Source: Bog-532 sp965277615 (GTDB lineage Bacteria; Actinomycetota; Actinomycetes; Streptosporangiales; Streptosporangiaceae). Taken from it: a stretch of DNA of 64,000 nt. Below are positions 44,119-53,055 of the stretch, in pieces. The position numbers and the translations under genes were made by a program. Positions within the stretch are counted from its first letter, which is position 1, and the number at the start of each line of letters is the position of its first letter. The stretch spans positions 2,294,001 through 2,358,000 of the forward strand of contig CBDIDG010000005.1 in the NCBI GenBank assembly GCA_965277615.1. The letters run 5' to 3'. A model generated the notes under the pieces. The model did no database searches. It saw only the letters and a program-made list of their open reading frames with translations, and was not told the origin of the DNA.

Positions 44119-44829
44119 TTACCCGGACATCAAGTCTTGTATGAAGGCGTCATCGCTGCTCTCCCGGCGGTACGCGCCGGGTGGGATGCGAGCGAACCGG
44201 GAGAAGGCCCGGGTCAGGTGAGCCTGGTCGACGAATCCAAGGTCGGCAGCAAGCATCGCGAGCGGGACCTGGTCGTCGCTGCGCAGGGTGCGCGCAATCA
44301 AGGACTGCCGGAGAATCCCGAAGGTCTCGCGCGGCGAGAGGCCGATGTAGATCGCGAACAGCCGTTGAAGTTGCCGCGGGCCGACTCCGCAGCCGGCCAT
44401 GGCGAAGGTACCGGACGCAAACCGGGCCAGCACGGCGTCGACCTCCGGGTGCCGTACCAATGAGCCGGCACCCAGCAGAGCGCGCGCCAGACCGAACAGT
44501 TGCTGCCGGGGTGTGTCGCCGGATGCCGGACCGGCGATCTGGAGATCCTTTCCGCGCAGGTCGGCCAGCGATTCCACTCCCGCGACGCGCGTCAGCGTGC
44601 CGGGCAGCAAACGCAAGCCGTTGGTCTGCGAAGCGGCCAGCGTCACAACCTCGGCGGCTGGCATAGGCCCGTTGACCAGCACCTCGGTGATGCCGTTGTC
44701 GAGTGCGATGAGATCGACGCAGGCATCGGGCACGATCCGCACCGACTCGCCGATCTCGCCCTCGACTGACCACGCCGCCTGTACCACCGCGGTCAGATCG
44801 TCAGGAGGCGAGAACTCCCGGTACCGCAT
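44119..44829 (-). CDS. AraC family transcriptional regulator
   Basis: 236 residues. The C-terminal part carries two helix-turn-helix units (VGPRQLQRLFAIYIGLSPRE; LAMLAADLGFVDQAHLTRAFSRFARIPPGAYRR), typical of AraC proteins. The N-terminal 120 residues are the short variable sensor seen in DUF6597-like members. It is first in the transcript with the two VOC genes and probably controls them. Confidence 0.9.
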   Translation of the reverse strand: MRYREFSPPDDLTAVVQAAWSVEGEIGESVRIVPDACVDLIALDNGITEVLVNGPMPAAEVVTLAASQTNGLRLLPGTLTRVAGVESLADLRGKDLQIAGPASGDTPRQQLFGLARALLGAGSLVRHPEVDAVLARFASGTFAMAGCGVGPRQLQRLFAIYIGLSPRETFGILRQSLIARTLRSDDQVPLAMLAADLGFVDQAHLTRAFSRFARIPPGAYRRESSDDAFIQDLMSG

Positions 44830-45085
44830 CCAGCCACTCTAGATCGCAAGTCATCAGGCTGCGGCATCGACGCAATCTTGATCAGTTGGGCCATGTCGTG
44901 CTGGACTCGTGACGCGCGTGTCCTGGTCAGGATTAGAAGATTCCATCGGGCTGCTGGACGATGGCGTAACTCAGCCCACCCGGCCGCTGACCCCCACTGA
45001 CCGTCCGGCGAGTCTCTCCGACCGCCCTCTCAGCGACCTTTGCCGGAATGGAAGGTGCTGGCGCCACTGCCACTGCCTCTCTGGA

Positions 45086-45559
45086 TCAGTTGGCGGTGTC
45101 GCGCGCTGCCAGGTCTGCGAGCCACGTGTCCAGAATCGGGCCTGCATCGTCCCCCACGACCTCGCGAACGGCCTGCTGGGCTGCGCTCCAGGCTCCTTCA
45201 GCGCCAGCTAGGGCGTCGGTGCCGGCCGTGGTGATCTCGACTTGAAGCGAGCGGCCGGTGGGGGAGGTCTCGCTGGTCTTGACCAGTCCCCGCTGCTCCA
45301 GCAGGGCCAGGTTGCGGCTCATGGTGGACCGTTCGACTGCCAGCCAACCGGCCAGATCCGACGGCTTTACCGGGGCGGCGGACAGCACCAGAGCAGACAG
45401 CACCTCCATCTGCGGAAGAGACAGGCCGAGTGGCCGCAGCTGCTGATCGAATTCCCGCGCCACGAGTCGCTGCAGCCGGCCGACACGCACCCCGAGGCAC
45501 CCCGCCTGCATGGCCGCCGCGAACTCGCCAGCCCCGGAGTCCTCCGGCTTTTGTTGCAT
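45086..45559 (-). CDS. MarR family transcriptional regulator
   Basis: 157 residues with the MarR winged helix (MEVLSALVLSAAPVKPSDLAGWLAVERSTMSRNLALLEQRGLVK). It diverges from a carbonic-anhydrase-like/MFS operon, with short inverted repeats between. Regulation of the exporter by a small ligand is the usual arrangement. Confidence 0.92.
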   Translation of the reverse strand: MQQKPEDSGAGEFAAAMQAGCLGVRVGRLQRLVAREFDQQLRPLGLSLPQMEVLSALVLSAAPVKPSDLAGWLAVERSTMSRNLALLEQRGLVKTSETSPTGRSLQVEITTAGTDALAGAEGAWSAAQQAVREVVGDDAGPILDTWLADLAARDTAN

Positions 45560-45580
45560 CTACATCACCTTCGTATGTAG

Positions 45581-45590
45581 TGTACGTACA
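45581..45590. promoter_or_regulatory. Candidate MarR operator TGTACGTACA with flanking half-sites
   Basis: Perfect 10-base palindrome 22 bases upstream of the MarR start, within 93 bases of the divergent operon start. The half-site CTACATCA occurs at 45560 and again near 45606, so the regulator may bind several times across this short region. Confidence 0.55.
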
Positions 45591-45651
45591 TCATCTTGGT
45601 GTACCTACATCATACGAGGTTTGGTGCACCCACCACAGAGGAGCTACCAAA

Positions 45652-46206
45652 GTGTCAGCTTTCGACGAGTTCCTGAACCGCAACCGGTCATTCGCCGACT
45701 CCGCTAGCCTCCAGCAGCTCACGGCGATGCCGGCCAACCGGGTGTTCGTGGTCACCTGCATCGACCCGAGAGTCGAGCCAGCAGCCTTTCTCGGGGTCGG
45801 GCTTGGTGACGCCATCGTGCTGCGCAACCCGGGCGGCCGGGTCACCGACACTGCCATCGCCGACATCGCGCTGATCAGTTTCATGGGCGAGTTCATGGGC
45901 GCCAAGGGACCGCCGATGGAAATCGCAGTTATCCACCACACCCAGTGCGGCATGGGGTTCCTGGCTAACGAGGAGTTCCGCCGCACGTTCGCCGCGCGTA
46001 CCGGCTTTGATGACGCGCAGCTGGCCGCCCGGGCCGTGACCGATCCTGTCGCCACTGTCCGCGCCGACGTCGAGCGGCTCCTCACCTCCCCGCTGACCAC
46101 TGCTCGTGTTGTCGCCTCTGGCCATATCCTCGACCTGCAGACAGGCCTCGTTTCCACCGTGGTGCCCGCCACCGCGCCGCACGCCGCCGGGGCGAAGGCA
46201 GCGTGA
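45652..46206 (+). CDS. Beta-carbonic anhydrase-like protein
   Basis: 184 residues from GTG 45652 with GAGGAG eight bases upstream; reading further upstream is unsupported. Zinc ligands are Cys36, His96 and Cys99 (TCIDPR, HHTQCGM), and the Asp38/Arg40 dyad is present, as in beta-carbonic anhydrases that interconvert CO2 and bicarbonate. The protein is short for the family. Its stop overlaps the MFS gene start (GTGA). Confidence 0.87.
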   Translation: MSAFDEFLNRNRSFADSASLQQLTAMPANRVFVVTCIDPRVEPAAFLGVGLGDAIVLRNPGGRVTDTAIADIALISFMGEFMGAKGPPMEIAVIHHTQCGMGFLANEEFRRTFAARTGFDDAQLAARAVTDPVATVRADVERLLTSPLTTARVVASGHILDLQTGLVSTVVPATAPHAAGAKAA

Positions 46207-47873
46207 GCGCTTCCACGAGGTCCAAAACCACCATCGGCGGCCGGGCCGGCCGCCTAAATACCGGGGATACTAAGCCCGGCCTGGTGCTGGGCCTTGTCCT
46301 GCTCGCCACCTTCGTTATCAGCCTCGACACCACCATCGTCAACGTCGCCCTGCCGGCATTGAGCCAGCAGCTGCACGCCACGACCAGCGGCCTGCAATGG
46401 GTCATCGACGCCTACAACCTGGCCTTCGCCGCGCTGATCCTCACCGGCGGCACTGTCGGCGACCGCTACGGCCGACGCCGCACCCTCGCGGTCGGCCTGG
46501 GCATCTTCGCCGTTGGCAGTGGCGTCGCCGCGCTGGCGGGAAGCACCAACACACTCATCATTTGGCGGGTCGTGATGGGCGCAGCCGCAGCATTCATCTT
46601 TCCTACCACCCTGTCGATCATCAGCCAGACCTTTCCCAGCCGTGCCGCACGCGCCAAAGCAATCGGTGCATGGGGTGCCGCCACTGGCGTCGCCGTCGCA
46701 CTCGGCCCGATCGTCGGTGGGGAACTGCTGGCGCACTTTTGGTGGGGCAGTATCTTCCTCGCCATGGTCCCGGTGGCGGCGCTCACCATGGTCGGCGCGC
46801 TTGTCCTGGTTCCCGGTGACCGCAACCCCCATGCCAACCCGCTCGACCTGCGCGGTCTCACCCTGTCCGCGCTGGCGCTCACCAGCCTCGTCTACACCAT
46901 CATCGAGGCACCTGACAGCGGCTGGTCCAGCGGGCGGACCCTCGCCGGGTTCGCCGTCGCCGCAGCTGCCTTCGTGGCCCTGGCGGTCGCGGAGTACCGC
47001 CAGGAACACCCGATGCTCGACGTGCGCCTCTTCACCAACCTCCGCTTCACCGCCGCGAGCGGAGCAGTCACGCTGGCGTTCTTCGCCCTCTCCGGATTCG
47101 TGTTCCTTATCATCTTGTACTTCCAGATCATGCGCGGCTACTCGCCATTGGAAGCTGGCGTACGCGTGCTTCCCGTCGCCATCGCTATCGCCATCTCCTC
47201 AGGCCTGGGCACGGTGCTCGCCGTGCGGATCGGGAACAAGATCGTTGTTGCCGCCGGGCTGATTCTGGTCGGGGCTGGCTACGGGTGGGTTGCCGCCTTC
47301 CAGACCCCGACCACGTCCTACGGGCTGATTGTGCTGCAGATGATCCTGCTCGGGACAGGGATGGGGCTGAGCACCGCGCCCGCCACCGAGTCGATCCTTG
47401 GCGTCGTCCGTCCCGAGCAAGCCGGCGTCGGATCCGCGGTCAACGACGCCACCCGCCTCATCGGGGGTACCCTCGGCGTCGCCATCCTTGGCAGCGTCTA
47501 CGCCAGCCTTTACCGGGCGAAGGTCGCCACGGCGGCGGTCCCCCCGGCAGCTCGGGAGGCCGCCACAACCAGCTACGGAGCCAGCCGCGCCGTCGCCGCC
47601 CACCTCCCGTCGGCTGCGGCGCACAACCTCCTTGCCCACGCCAACAGCGGCTTCCTCGACGGCCTCCACGCCGGCTGCGCCACCGCCGCCGGTGTCTGCG
47701 CCCTCGGAGCCATCATCGTCGCCATCTACCTCCCCGCCCGCCCCTCCACCCTGCACCCCGCCGACGCATTGGACAGGGACACCGGCGAGGCAACCAGGCC
47801 CGCAGTTGCCGCACCCACGGCCCCGCTCCTCCGGGGCCGCCCTGAGCCGCTTCTCCCCGGCAGCACAAGATGA
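46203..47873 (+). CDS. MFS drug exporter, DHA2 (EmrB/QacA) type
   Basis: 556 residues, about fourteen membrane segments. Motif A reads GGTVGDRYGRRR, and LDTTIVNVALPAL is the DHA2 motif in the first helix. It should export hydrophobic drugs or metabolites by proton antiport. It is co-translated with the carbonic-anhydrase-like gene under the divergent MarR protein. Confidence 0.93.
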   Translation: MSASTRSKTTIGGRAGRLNTGDTKPGLVLGLVLLATFVISLDTTIVNVALPALSQQLHATTSGLQWVIDAYNLAFAALILTGGTVGDRYGRRRTLAVGLGIFAVGSGVAALAGSTNTLIIWRVVMGAAAAFIFPTTLSIISQTFPSRAARAKAIGAWGAATGVAVALGPIVGGELLAHFWWGSIFLAMVPVAALTMVGALVLVPGDRNPHANPLDLRGLTLSALALTSLVYTIIEAPDSGWSSGRTLAGFAVAAAAFVALAVAEYRQEHPMLDVRLFTNLRFTAASGAVTLAFFALSGFVFLIILYFQIMRGYSPLEAGVRVLPVAIAIAISSGLGTVLAVRIGNKIVVAAGLILVGAGYGWVAAFQTPTTSYGLIVLQMILLGTGMGLSTAPATESILGVVRPEQAGVGSAVNDATRLIGGTLGVAILGSVYASLYRAKVATAAVPPAAREAATTSYGASRAVAAHLPSAAAHNLLAHANSGFLDGLHAGCATAAGVCALGAIIVAIYLPARPSTLHPADALDRDTGEATRPAVAAPTAPLLRGRPEPLLPGSTR

Positions 47874-48123
47874 TCCAAGCCCCCAGTGCCAGCCTGGTCT
47901 TTTAACTACCGTTCGGGGCGCCGCCCCTGAGACCACGGCTCGGTGCCAACACATTGTGCGGCTGACCACACGTCCTGCACAGATGAGTACACGAGCGAAC
48001 TGAGCGGGCCAGCGAGGGCCACTCAGTCCTACAGCCCTGGCGTGTAACGGCATCCGCCGTAGGTGTTAGACGGGCCGCCGTGATGCTCGCCATGATCGGC
48101 CATGGACAGAAAGCGAGGTTTCC

Positions 48124-48561
48124 ATGGCTGATGAGCCGGCGACAGCGACGATGAGGCCCACGATTTCCGGTGCCTGGGCGGACACGATTATCTCCGCGGC
48201 GACATCCAGGGCAGCGGCCATGTCCGTTGCCGTCACCGTGGTGGTGGTCGACGAATCGGGAGTGGTCAAGTCTATGACCAGGATGGACGGGGCCCCGCTG
48301 GTCAGCGTGCGGACAGGCATCAACAAGGCCTACGCCGCCGCCGCGATCGGGATGCCGCCGGACGACTTCTACTCCGCGATCGAGGCTGATGGCGCGGCGG
48401 TGGCCTCGTTCGCCACCCGGCCCGGCCTGGCGCTGGTCGCCGGTGGCCTGCCGGTGGTCGTCGACGGACAGGTAGCGGGCGGGGTCGGCGTGGCCGGGGC
48501 GATGACGGGCGCGGAGGACCGTTCCATCGCCGAGGCCGCCGTCGCGGCGGTCACCGGGTAG
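48124..48561 (+). CDS. GlcG/HbpS family heme-binding-like protein
   Basis: 145 residues of the GlcG/HbpS (DUF336) fold: VTVVVVDESGVVKSMTRMDGA, then ARPG and GGLPVVVDGQVAGGVGVAGA. Related proteins bind heme, cobalamin or act in glycolate and propanediol gene clusters. No signal peptide is visible. It stands alone between the MFS and FUSC genes, 250 bases after the former. Confidence 0.87.
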   Translation: MADEPATATMRPTISGAWADTIISAATSRAAAMSVAVTVVVVDESGVVKSMTRMDGAPLVSVRTGINKAYAAAAIGMPPDDFYSAIEADGAAVASFATRPGLALVAGGLPVVVDGQVAGGVGVAGAMTGAEDRSIAEAAVAAVTG

Positions 48562-48600
48562 CTCGCGCCAGCAGAACGCTGACCAAGCCAGCCAGCATCC

Positions 48601-50667
48601 GTGATCATGGCGCCGCGTGCAGCGATTCTTATGTTGGGACAGTCTCCCGTCGGCCGCTGGGTTCGGCAGCCACGCCGAATGGCCGCCCTCAGCCGGGCGG
48701 CGCGGGCCGCGATCGTTTCCTTCGCCGGCTTTGCGATCGGCCAGTGGGTCTTGGGTGAGGTCCAGGTTGCGGTGTTTGCCACCTTCACCGGCCTCGCGCT
48801 GGTGGGCATCGCCGACTTCGGCGGCACCCTGCGAACCCGGTCCGGCGCCATCGCCGGCGCGGCCGTGACCGGGTTCGCTCTGGCTGCCCTGGGGACCTGG
48901 GCCTCTTCCCAGCCGGTCTGGGCGGATGCCGTGGTTACCGCGGTCACGGGCGCAGGCATCGTGACGATCGCGCTGCTGGGCGGCTACCTAACGGCAGGCG
49001 CCAGCGCAGTCACGCTGTTCTACCTGATCGCAGTGGGCTCACCGGCGCCGGTGAGCGTGATCGGCCAGCGTCTCGCCGGGATCGCTATAGGCGGCACGCT
49101 GTGCGTGATCGGCGCGGTGACGCTCTGGCCGGCCCCGGCGACCGCCCCCGCGCTGGACGTCCTGGCCGGACGACTGAACCAGCTGGCTGGCCGCCTGCGG
49201 ACCATCTCCTGCCCAGGGTCGGCGGCAGGCGGTGAACCTGCCGGGATGACGCCCGTGCGCGCGGTGATCGACGCGCTGGAGGAACGGCCCGCGTCGCCTA
49301 CGGCCGCGGACCGGGCGGCGCTCTACCTGGTCAACGACACCGAGCGCCTGGACCGCCTGCTGCGCCGGACTGACCCGGTCGCGATGACCGGCGCGGAACG
49401 CGAGGCGGCGGCGCTACTGGCCAAGGACGTTCAGGAGTCATCAGCCAGGCTCGCGGCTATCGCGCGGCGAGGCCGGCCAGCCGCGCCTTCCCGGCCGGGA
49501 CCACCCGGTGCCGGAACCGGCGTGCGGCCGTACTCGCTGGTGGCCCGCGCGGCTGTCGTTACCGCTAACATCGGCCGCCACATAGAGGTGATTACAGGTC
49601 AGTCGACGGTGAACTCATCCCAGGCCGGGACGCTGTTCGCTGCCGATACATCTCCTCGCGGACTGCTCGCCCATGGCCTGCTTCGCCTCCGCGCGAACAT
49701 GACATGGCGTTCAGTGCACCTGCAGGACGCCGTTCGCCTGGGTACCGCGCTCGGCCTCGCCGTCGCCGTCGCCCGCGTCCTCGGCTTGCAGCACGGCTTT
49801 TGGGTGGCGCTGGCGACCCTGACCATCGTCCGGTCCACGGTCAGCGCGACCGGCCGCCGGGCCGGCCAGGCTCTCGCCGGTACCGCGGCTGGCTTCGCCG
49901 TCGCGTTCGCCATTATCGAGACGGCCGGAACCCACACCGCCGTGTACGCCGTGCTCACCCCCATGGTCATCTTCGCCGCCATCTACGCCGGTAACGCGGT
50001 CGGCTTCCTGGCCGGACAAGCGGGGTTCACCGTGGCCGTGCTTGTCCTATTCAGCCTGCTGGCTCCGGCGGGCTGGCGCATCGGGGTTGTCCGGGTCGAA
50101 GACGTCGCGGCGGGCGCATTGATCGGCCTGGCCGTCGGCGCGGTCGCGTGGCCACGCGGGCCGGCCGCGGCTGTCGGGCCGGCCATCGCTGGCCTGCTGG
50201 ACGCTTCGTCGCGGTACCTGACCCGAACCCTGCAGGTCATAACGGGCAGCCAGCGCGGCACGGGCACGGCGGACCCCGGCGGCAGTGACCCAGCCGGCTT
50301 GGCCGACACTCGCCAGAGCGCTGCCAGTGCCGCGATCGTGGCCGAGAGCGCGTTCGCCGAATACCTGGCTACCCGGCCGGGCCCCGCCGCGGTGCGGGAA
50401 ACCCTGTGGTATCTGTCGGCGGCCAGCCGGCTGTGGTACGCGGCTGACATCCTGCGAACCATACCGGCCGGGGAGCTGGGCGGTCCTCGCTGGGACACGC
50501 TGGCCCCGCTCGCGCACGCGCTGGAAGGCACGGCTGACCGGGCCACCAGCCGGTTGCGCGCAGGCTCACCCAGCCGGCCCCGCCGGGCGGGCTGGCGCAG
50601 CCAGAAGAACCTGCTGGGCCGTCCGGTTACCCCGATAACTCACTCGAAGGATGGATCGACGACCTGA
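48601..50667 (+). CDS. FUSC family inner-membrane protein
   Basis: 688 residues. Two blocks of membrane helices (about residues 35-180 and 370-500) are separated by a soluble region, the duplicated layout of FUSC/aromatic-acid exporter-like proteins. The second block ends with VEDVAAGALIGLAVGAVAWPRG. It may export aromatic or amphipathic acids. The start is uncertain (GTG 48601 or ATG 48607), with no clear ribosome binding site. Confidence 0.83.
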   Translation: MIMAPRAAILMLGQSPVGRWVRQPRRMAALSRAARAAIVSFAGFAIGQWVLGEVQVAVFATFTGLALVGIADFGGTLRTRSGAIAGAAVTGFALAALGTWASSQPVWADAVVTAVTGAGIVTIALLGGYLTAGASAVTLFYLIAVGSPAPVSVIGQRLAGIAIGGTLCVIGAVTLWPAPATAPALDVLAGRLNQLAGRLRTISCPGSAAGGEPAGMTPVRAVIDALEERPASPTAADRAALYLVNDTERLDRLLRRTDPVAMTGAEREAAALLAKDVQESSARLAAIARRGRPAAPSRPGPPGAGTGVRPYSLVARAAVVTANIGRHIEVITGQSTVNSSQAGTLFAADTSPRGLLAHGLLRLRANMTWRSVHLQDAVRLGTALGLAVAVARVLGLQHGFWVALATLTIVRSTVSATGRRAGQALAGTAAGFAVAFAIIETAGTHTAVYAVLTPMVIFAAIYAGNAVGFLAGQAGFTVAVLVLFSLLAPAGWRIGVVRVEDVAAGALIGLAVGAVAWPRGPAAAVGPAIAGLLDASSRYLTRTLQVITGSQRGTGTADPGGSDPAGLADTRQSAASAAIVAESAFAEYLATRPGPAAVRETLWYLSAASRLWYAADILRTIPAGELGGPRWDTLAPLAHALEGTADRATSRLRAGSPSRPRRAGWRSQKNLLGRPVTPITHSKDGSTT

Positions 50668-50709
50668 CCCGCCAGCTGACGCCGGACCGCGTGTCCGGGG
50701 ACGGCGCGG

Positions 50710-50976
50710 TTACAAATCCAGCGGATGCAGGGGAATGATTTCGGTGCTGATTAGGCCGGCCTGCGCCAGGGGGAGGTCGGCCGTTAGCCGCGCGGCCTCG
50801 GCCTCGTCAGAGACGTCGAACATGAGCACGGCGCCGGGACGCCCCGGGCTCCACGCGCCGGTGAGCACGCCGCTGCCCTTCAGGTCGCGCAGCGCGGCCG
50901 TCTCAGCGAGAACCAGGCGCCGGAACTCCGCTTGATCCGCGCCCTCGGCCGGACGGCAGATCACCAGAATCAGCAT
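50710..50976 (-). CDS. YciI/muconolactone-isomerase-like small protein
   Basis: 88 residues with a ferredoxin-like alpha/beta pattern (MLILVICRPAEGADQAEFRRLV; MFDVSDEAEAARLTADLPL; STEIIPLHPL), as in muconolactone isomerase and YciI-like proteins. Probably a small cytosolic isomerase or binding protein. It follows the broken gene at 50991 by 14 bases and was likely its operon partner. Confidence 0.75.
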   Translation of the reverse strand: MLILVICRPAEGADQAEFRRLVLAETAALRDLKGSGVLTGAWSPGRPGAVLMFDVSDEAEAARLTADLPLAQAGLISTEIIPLHPLDL

Positions 50977-50990
50977 GCTGTTCCATTTCG

Positions 50991-51175
50991 CTAGGGCTGG
51001 AAGCCGGATTCGGTCCAGCGCTCGAACACGTCTGTCTTCTCCTGCGGCCAGGCCCCGTCGCAGGGCATCGTCCCGTTACGGAGCCGGTCCAGGATGTCCG
51101 TAGCGTGGGCCTGGACGTCGGCCGGTGACCAAGGTCGAATACAAAGATCATCGATTCACGGTCGTAGGATGGCCT
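50991..51175 (-). pseudogene. Truncated, frameshifted remnant of a small uncharacterised protein
   Basis: The C-terminal 45 codons read WSPADVQAHATDILDRLRNG, then TMPCDGAWPQEKTDVFERW, matching a short actinobacterial family with a conserved MPCDGAWP segment. No start codon exists in that frame. The preceding family segment (RPSYDRESMIFVFDL) is found in the adjacent frame, joined if one base is restored near 51129-51134. The N terminus is missing because the divergent LysR gene begins at 51179. Confidence 0.65.
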
Positions 51176-51178
51176 AGC

Positions 51179-52114
51179 GTGAACATCGAGTTGCGGCATC
51201 TGAGATATTTCGCCGCGGTCGCCGAAGACAAGAGCTTCACGGCCGCCGCCCGCCGGGTCCACGTCGCCCAGCAGGTACTGAGCACCCAGATCAGGCAGCT
51301 GGAAGAAGCGGTGGGGGCCCAGCTGCTGGAGCGCGGCACCCGCGGCGTGACCGTCACCCCGGCCGGGGCGGCCTTCCTCGCCGCGGCCCGGGAAACGCTG
51401 GCCAGCCTGGACCGTGGCGTCACGGCGGCGCGTAACGCGGCCCGGGCGGTGACCGGCACCTTGTCCGTCGGGATCAGCCTCGCGGCCGGCGGTGAGACCA
51501 GAACCATGCTGTTGGCCGCGTTCGAGCGCGCCTACCCGCAGGTCGACGTGCGGCTGATCACCTTCGATCTCACCCAGCCGGCGTGCGGGCTGATGGACCG
51601 CAGCAGCGATGTCGCCTTGCTGCGCCCTCCGGTGGCCGCTGCCGGGATCGAGCTGCGGCAGCTCGACGAAGAATCCCGGGTGTTCGTGCTGCCCGCCGGG
51701 CATCCGCTGGCCTCCCGCGACACGCTCACGCTCGCTGACGTGGCCGGCCAGCCCTGGGTGGCTGCCAACCTGGCCACCGACGGGTGCGCCCCAGCGCCGT
51801 GGCGGGATGACTGGCTGATCAACCCCCGGCCCGGCGGTGACATGCCCCTGATCGGGGCGGTGGCATGCACGATCGAAGAATGGCGTGAGCACATCGTGGC
51901 CGGCCACGGCCTGAGCCTGTGCCCGGCATCGGCCGAGACTTATAACGCACGGCCGGGCATCGTGTTCGTCCCGGGCACGGACGTGCCACCCACCGCGCTG
52001 TGCGTAGCCTGGCGCGCCGACGACGACCGGCCGGTGGTGCGCAGCTTCGTCAATCTGGTGACCAGCGTGGCAGGCCAGGGTCCGCGAGATCACGACGCGG
52101 TCGCGGTGGCTTAG
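51179..52114 (+). CDS. LysR family transcriptional regulator
   Basis: 311 residues from GTG 51179, with AGGAT upstream. N-terminal helix-turn-helix (LRHLRYFAAVAEDKSFTAAARRVHVAQQVLSTQIRQLEEAVGAQL is the span; recognition helix around AQQVLST) and a LysR-type effector domain. It diverges from the small-protein operon at 50710-51175, which is its likely target. Confidence 0.92.
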   Translation: MNIELRHLRYFAAVAEDKSFTAAARRVHVAQQVLSTQIRQLEEAVGAQLLERGTRGVTVTPAGAAFLAAARETLASLDRGVTAARNAARAVTGTLSVGISLAAGGETRTMLLAAFERAYPQVDVRLITFDLTQPACGLMDRSSDVALLRPPVAAAGIELRQLDEESRVFVLPAGHPLASRDTLTLADVAGQPWVAANLATDGCAPAPWRDDWLINPRPGGDMPLIGAVACTIEEWREHIVAGHGLSLCPASAETYNARPGIVFVPGTDVPPTALCVAWRADDDRPVVRSFVNLVTSVAGQGPRDHDAVAVA

Positions 52115-52343
52115 GCCGCGGTTGCCGCAGGTCTGTCGTGCCGTCCGCATGAGCTCTACGCTCACCAGAGAACCTCCGGGGTACCCGGATCACTGGATCC
52201 AGGCTCTGCGAGCATCCTCCCGGGCACCACCGGCAACCGGCCAACACCTGTTACGGATAACGGCACAGCCCACGGCTGTGGGGCGCCCCTGTCCAGCTCG
52301 GAAGCCCCGTCTAGCTCGGAGTACTCCGCAACACCCTGCCACT

Positions 52344-52374
52344 TTGCAGTTGATGCAAGTTGCACAACGTGCAA
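52344..52374. promoter_or_regulatory. Tandem TetR operator candidates TTGCA-N5-TGCAA
   Basis: Two perfect copies of TTGCA-N5-TGCAA occupy 52344-52358 and 52360-52374, one base apart, ending ten bases before the TetR start. Two dimers bound 16 bases apart could occupy the promoter jointly and repress the TetR-P450 transcript. Confidence 0.75.
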
Positions 52375-52384
52375 GTATAGGCGT

Positions 52385-52996
52385 GTGACTTCGACGGTGC
52401 AGGAGCATGGCCGGGAGCGCAACAAGCGCGCGACCCGTCAGGCGTTGCGCGCAGCGACGTTGGCGCTCGGCCTGGAGCGAGGGCTGTCCGAGGTGTCGGT
52501 CGAGGACATCGCGCGGCGGGCGGGAGTGTCGACGCGCACGTTCTTCAACTACTTCGATACCAAGGACGACGCCGCGCTGATCGAGTTGTTCCTGGTGACC
52601 GACGAGGAGCTCGCGGTGTTCGCCGCCGGGAACAGCGCGGCCGGAGTGTGGGCGGATCTGACCCGGATGCTCACCGCCGATGTGGCACGCGCGGGGCGTG
52701 ATGGCCAGGATCTCCCGCGCTACCTGCAGCTCCACGCGCAGCACCCGGAGCTGGCCGCCCGCCAGATGGGGCACTTCGCCTCCTTCCTCGGGCGGCTGGC
52801 CGATGCTGTCGCCGCACGAATCGGCGGCGACAGCCCGGAGAGCCGGATGCAGGCCGAGGTGATGGCCGGGGCATGCGTCACCGCGGTGCGCGTCGGTCTG
52901 AACCAGTGGGCCGCCCAGGGCCAGCAGCGCGCTGCGGCCTCGTACGTCAATGCCGCGTTCACCCTGTTCGACGGGGCGTTCAGCGACGTCACCTGA
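52385..52996 (+). CDS. TetR family transcriptional regulator
   Basis: 203 residues. N-terminal helix-turn-helix (VSVEDIARRAGVSTRTFFNYFDTKDDA) and a helical ligand domain. GTG start at 52385. It is followed 59 bases later by the P450 gene on the same strand and preceded by tandem palindromes, so it probably represses itself and the P450. Confidence 0.92.
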   Translation: MTSTVQEHGRERNKRATRQALRAATLALGLERGLSEVSVEDIARRAGVSTRTFFNYFDTKDDAALIELFLVTDEELAVFAAGNSAAGVWADLTRMLTADVARAGRDGQDLPRYLQLHAQHPELAARQMGHFASFLGRLADAVAARIGGDSPESRMQAEVMAGACVTAVRVGLNQWAAQGQQRAAASYVNAAFTLFDGAFSDVT

Positions 52997-53055
52997 CCAG
53001 CACTCGACCACTCCACTTCGCCAGCGCTGCTGCTGGCTCCGAGAAAGGGCCCACC

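Noticed and set aside
45430..45651. N-terminal extension of the carbonic-anhydrase-like protein
   Set aside because: It overlaps the MarR gene and promoter on the other strand; GTG 45652 has a good ribosome binding site.
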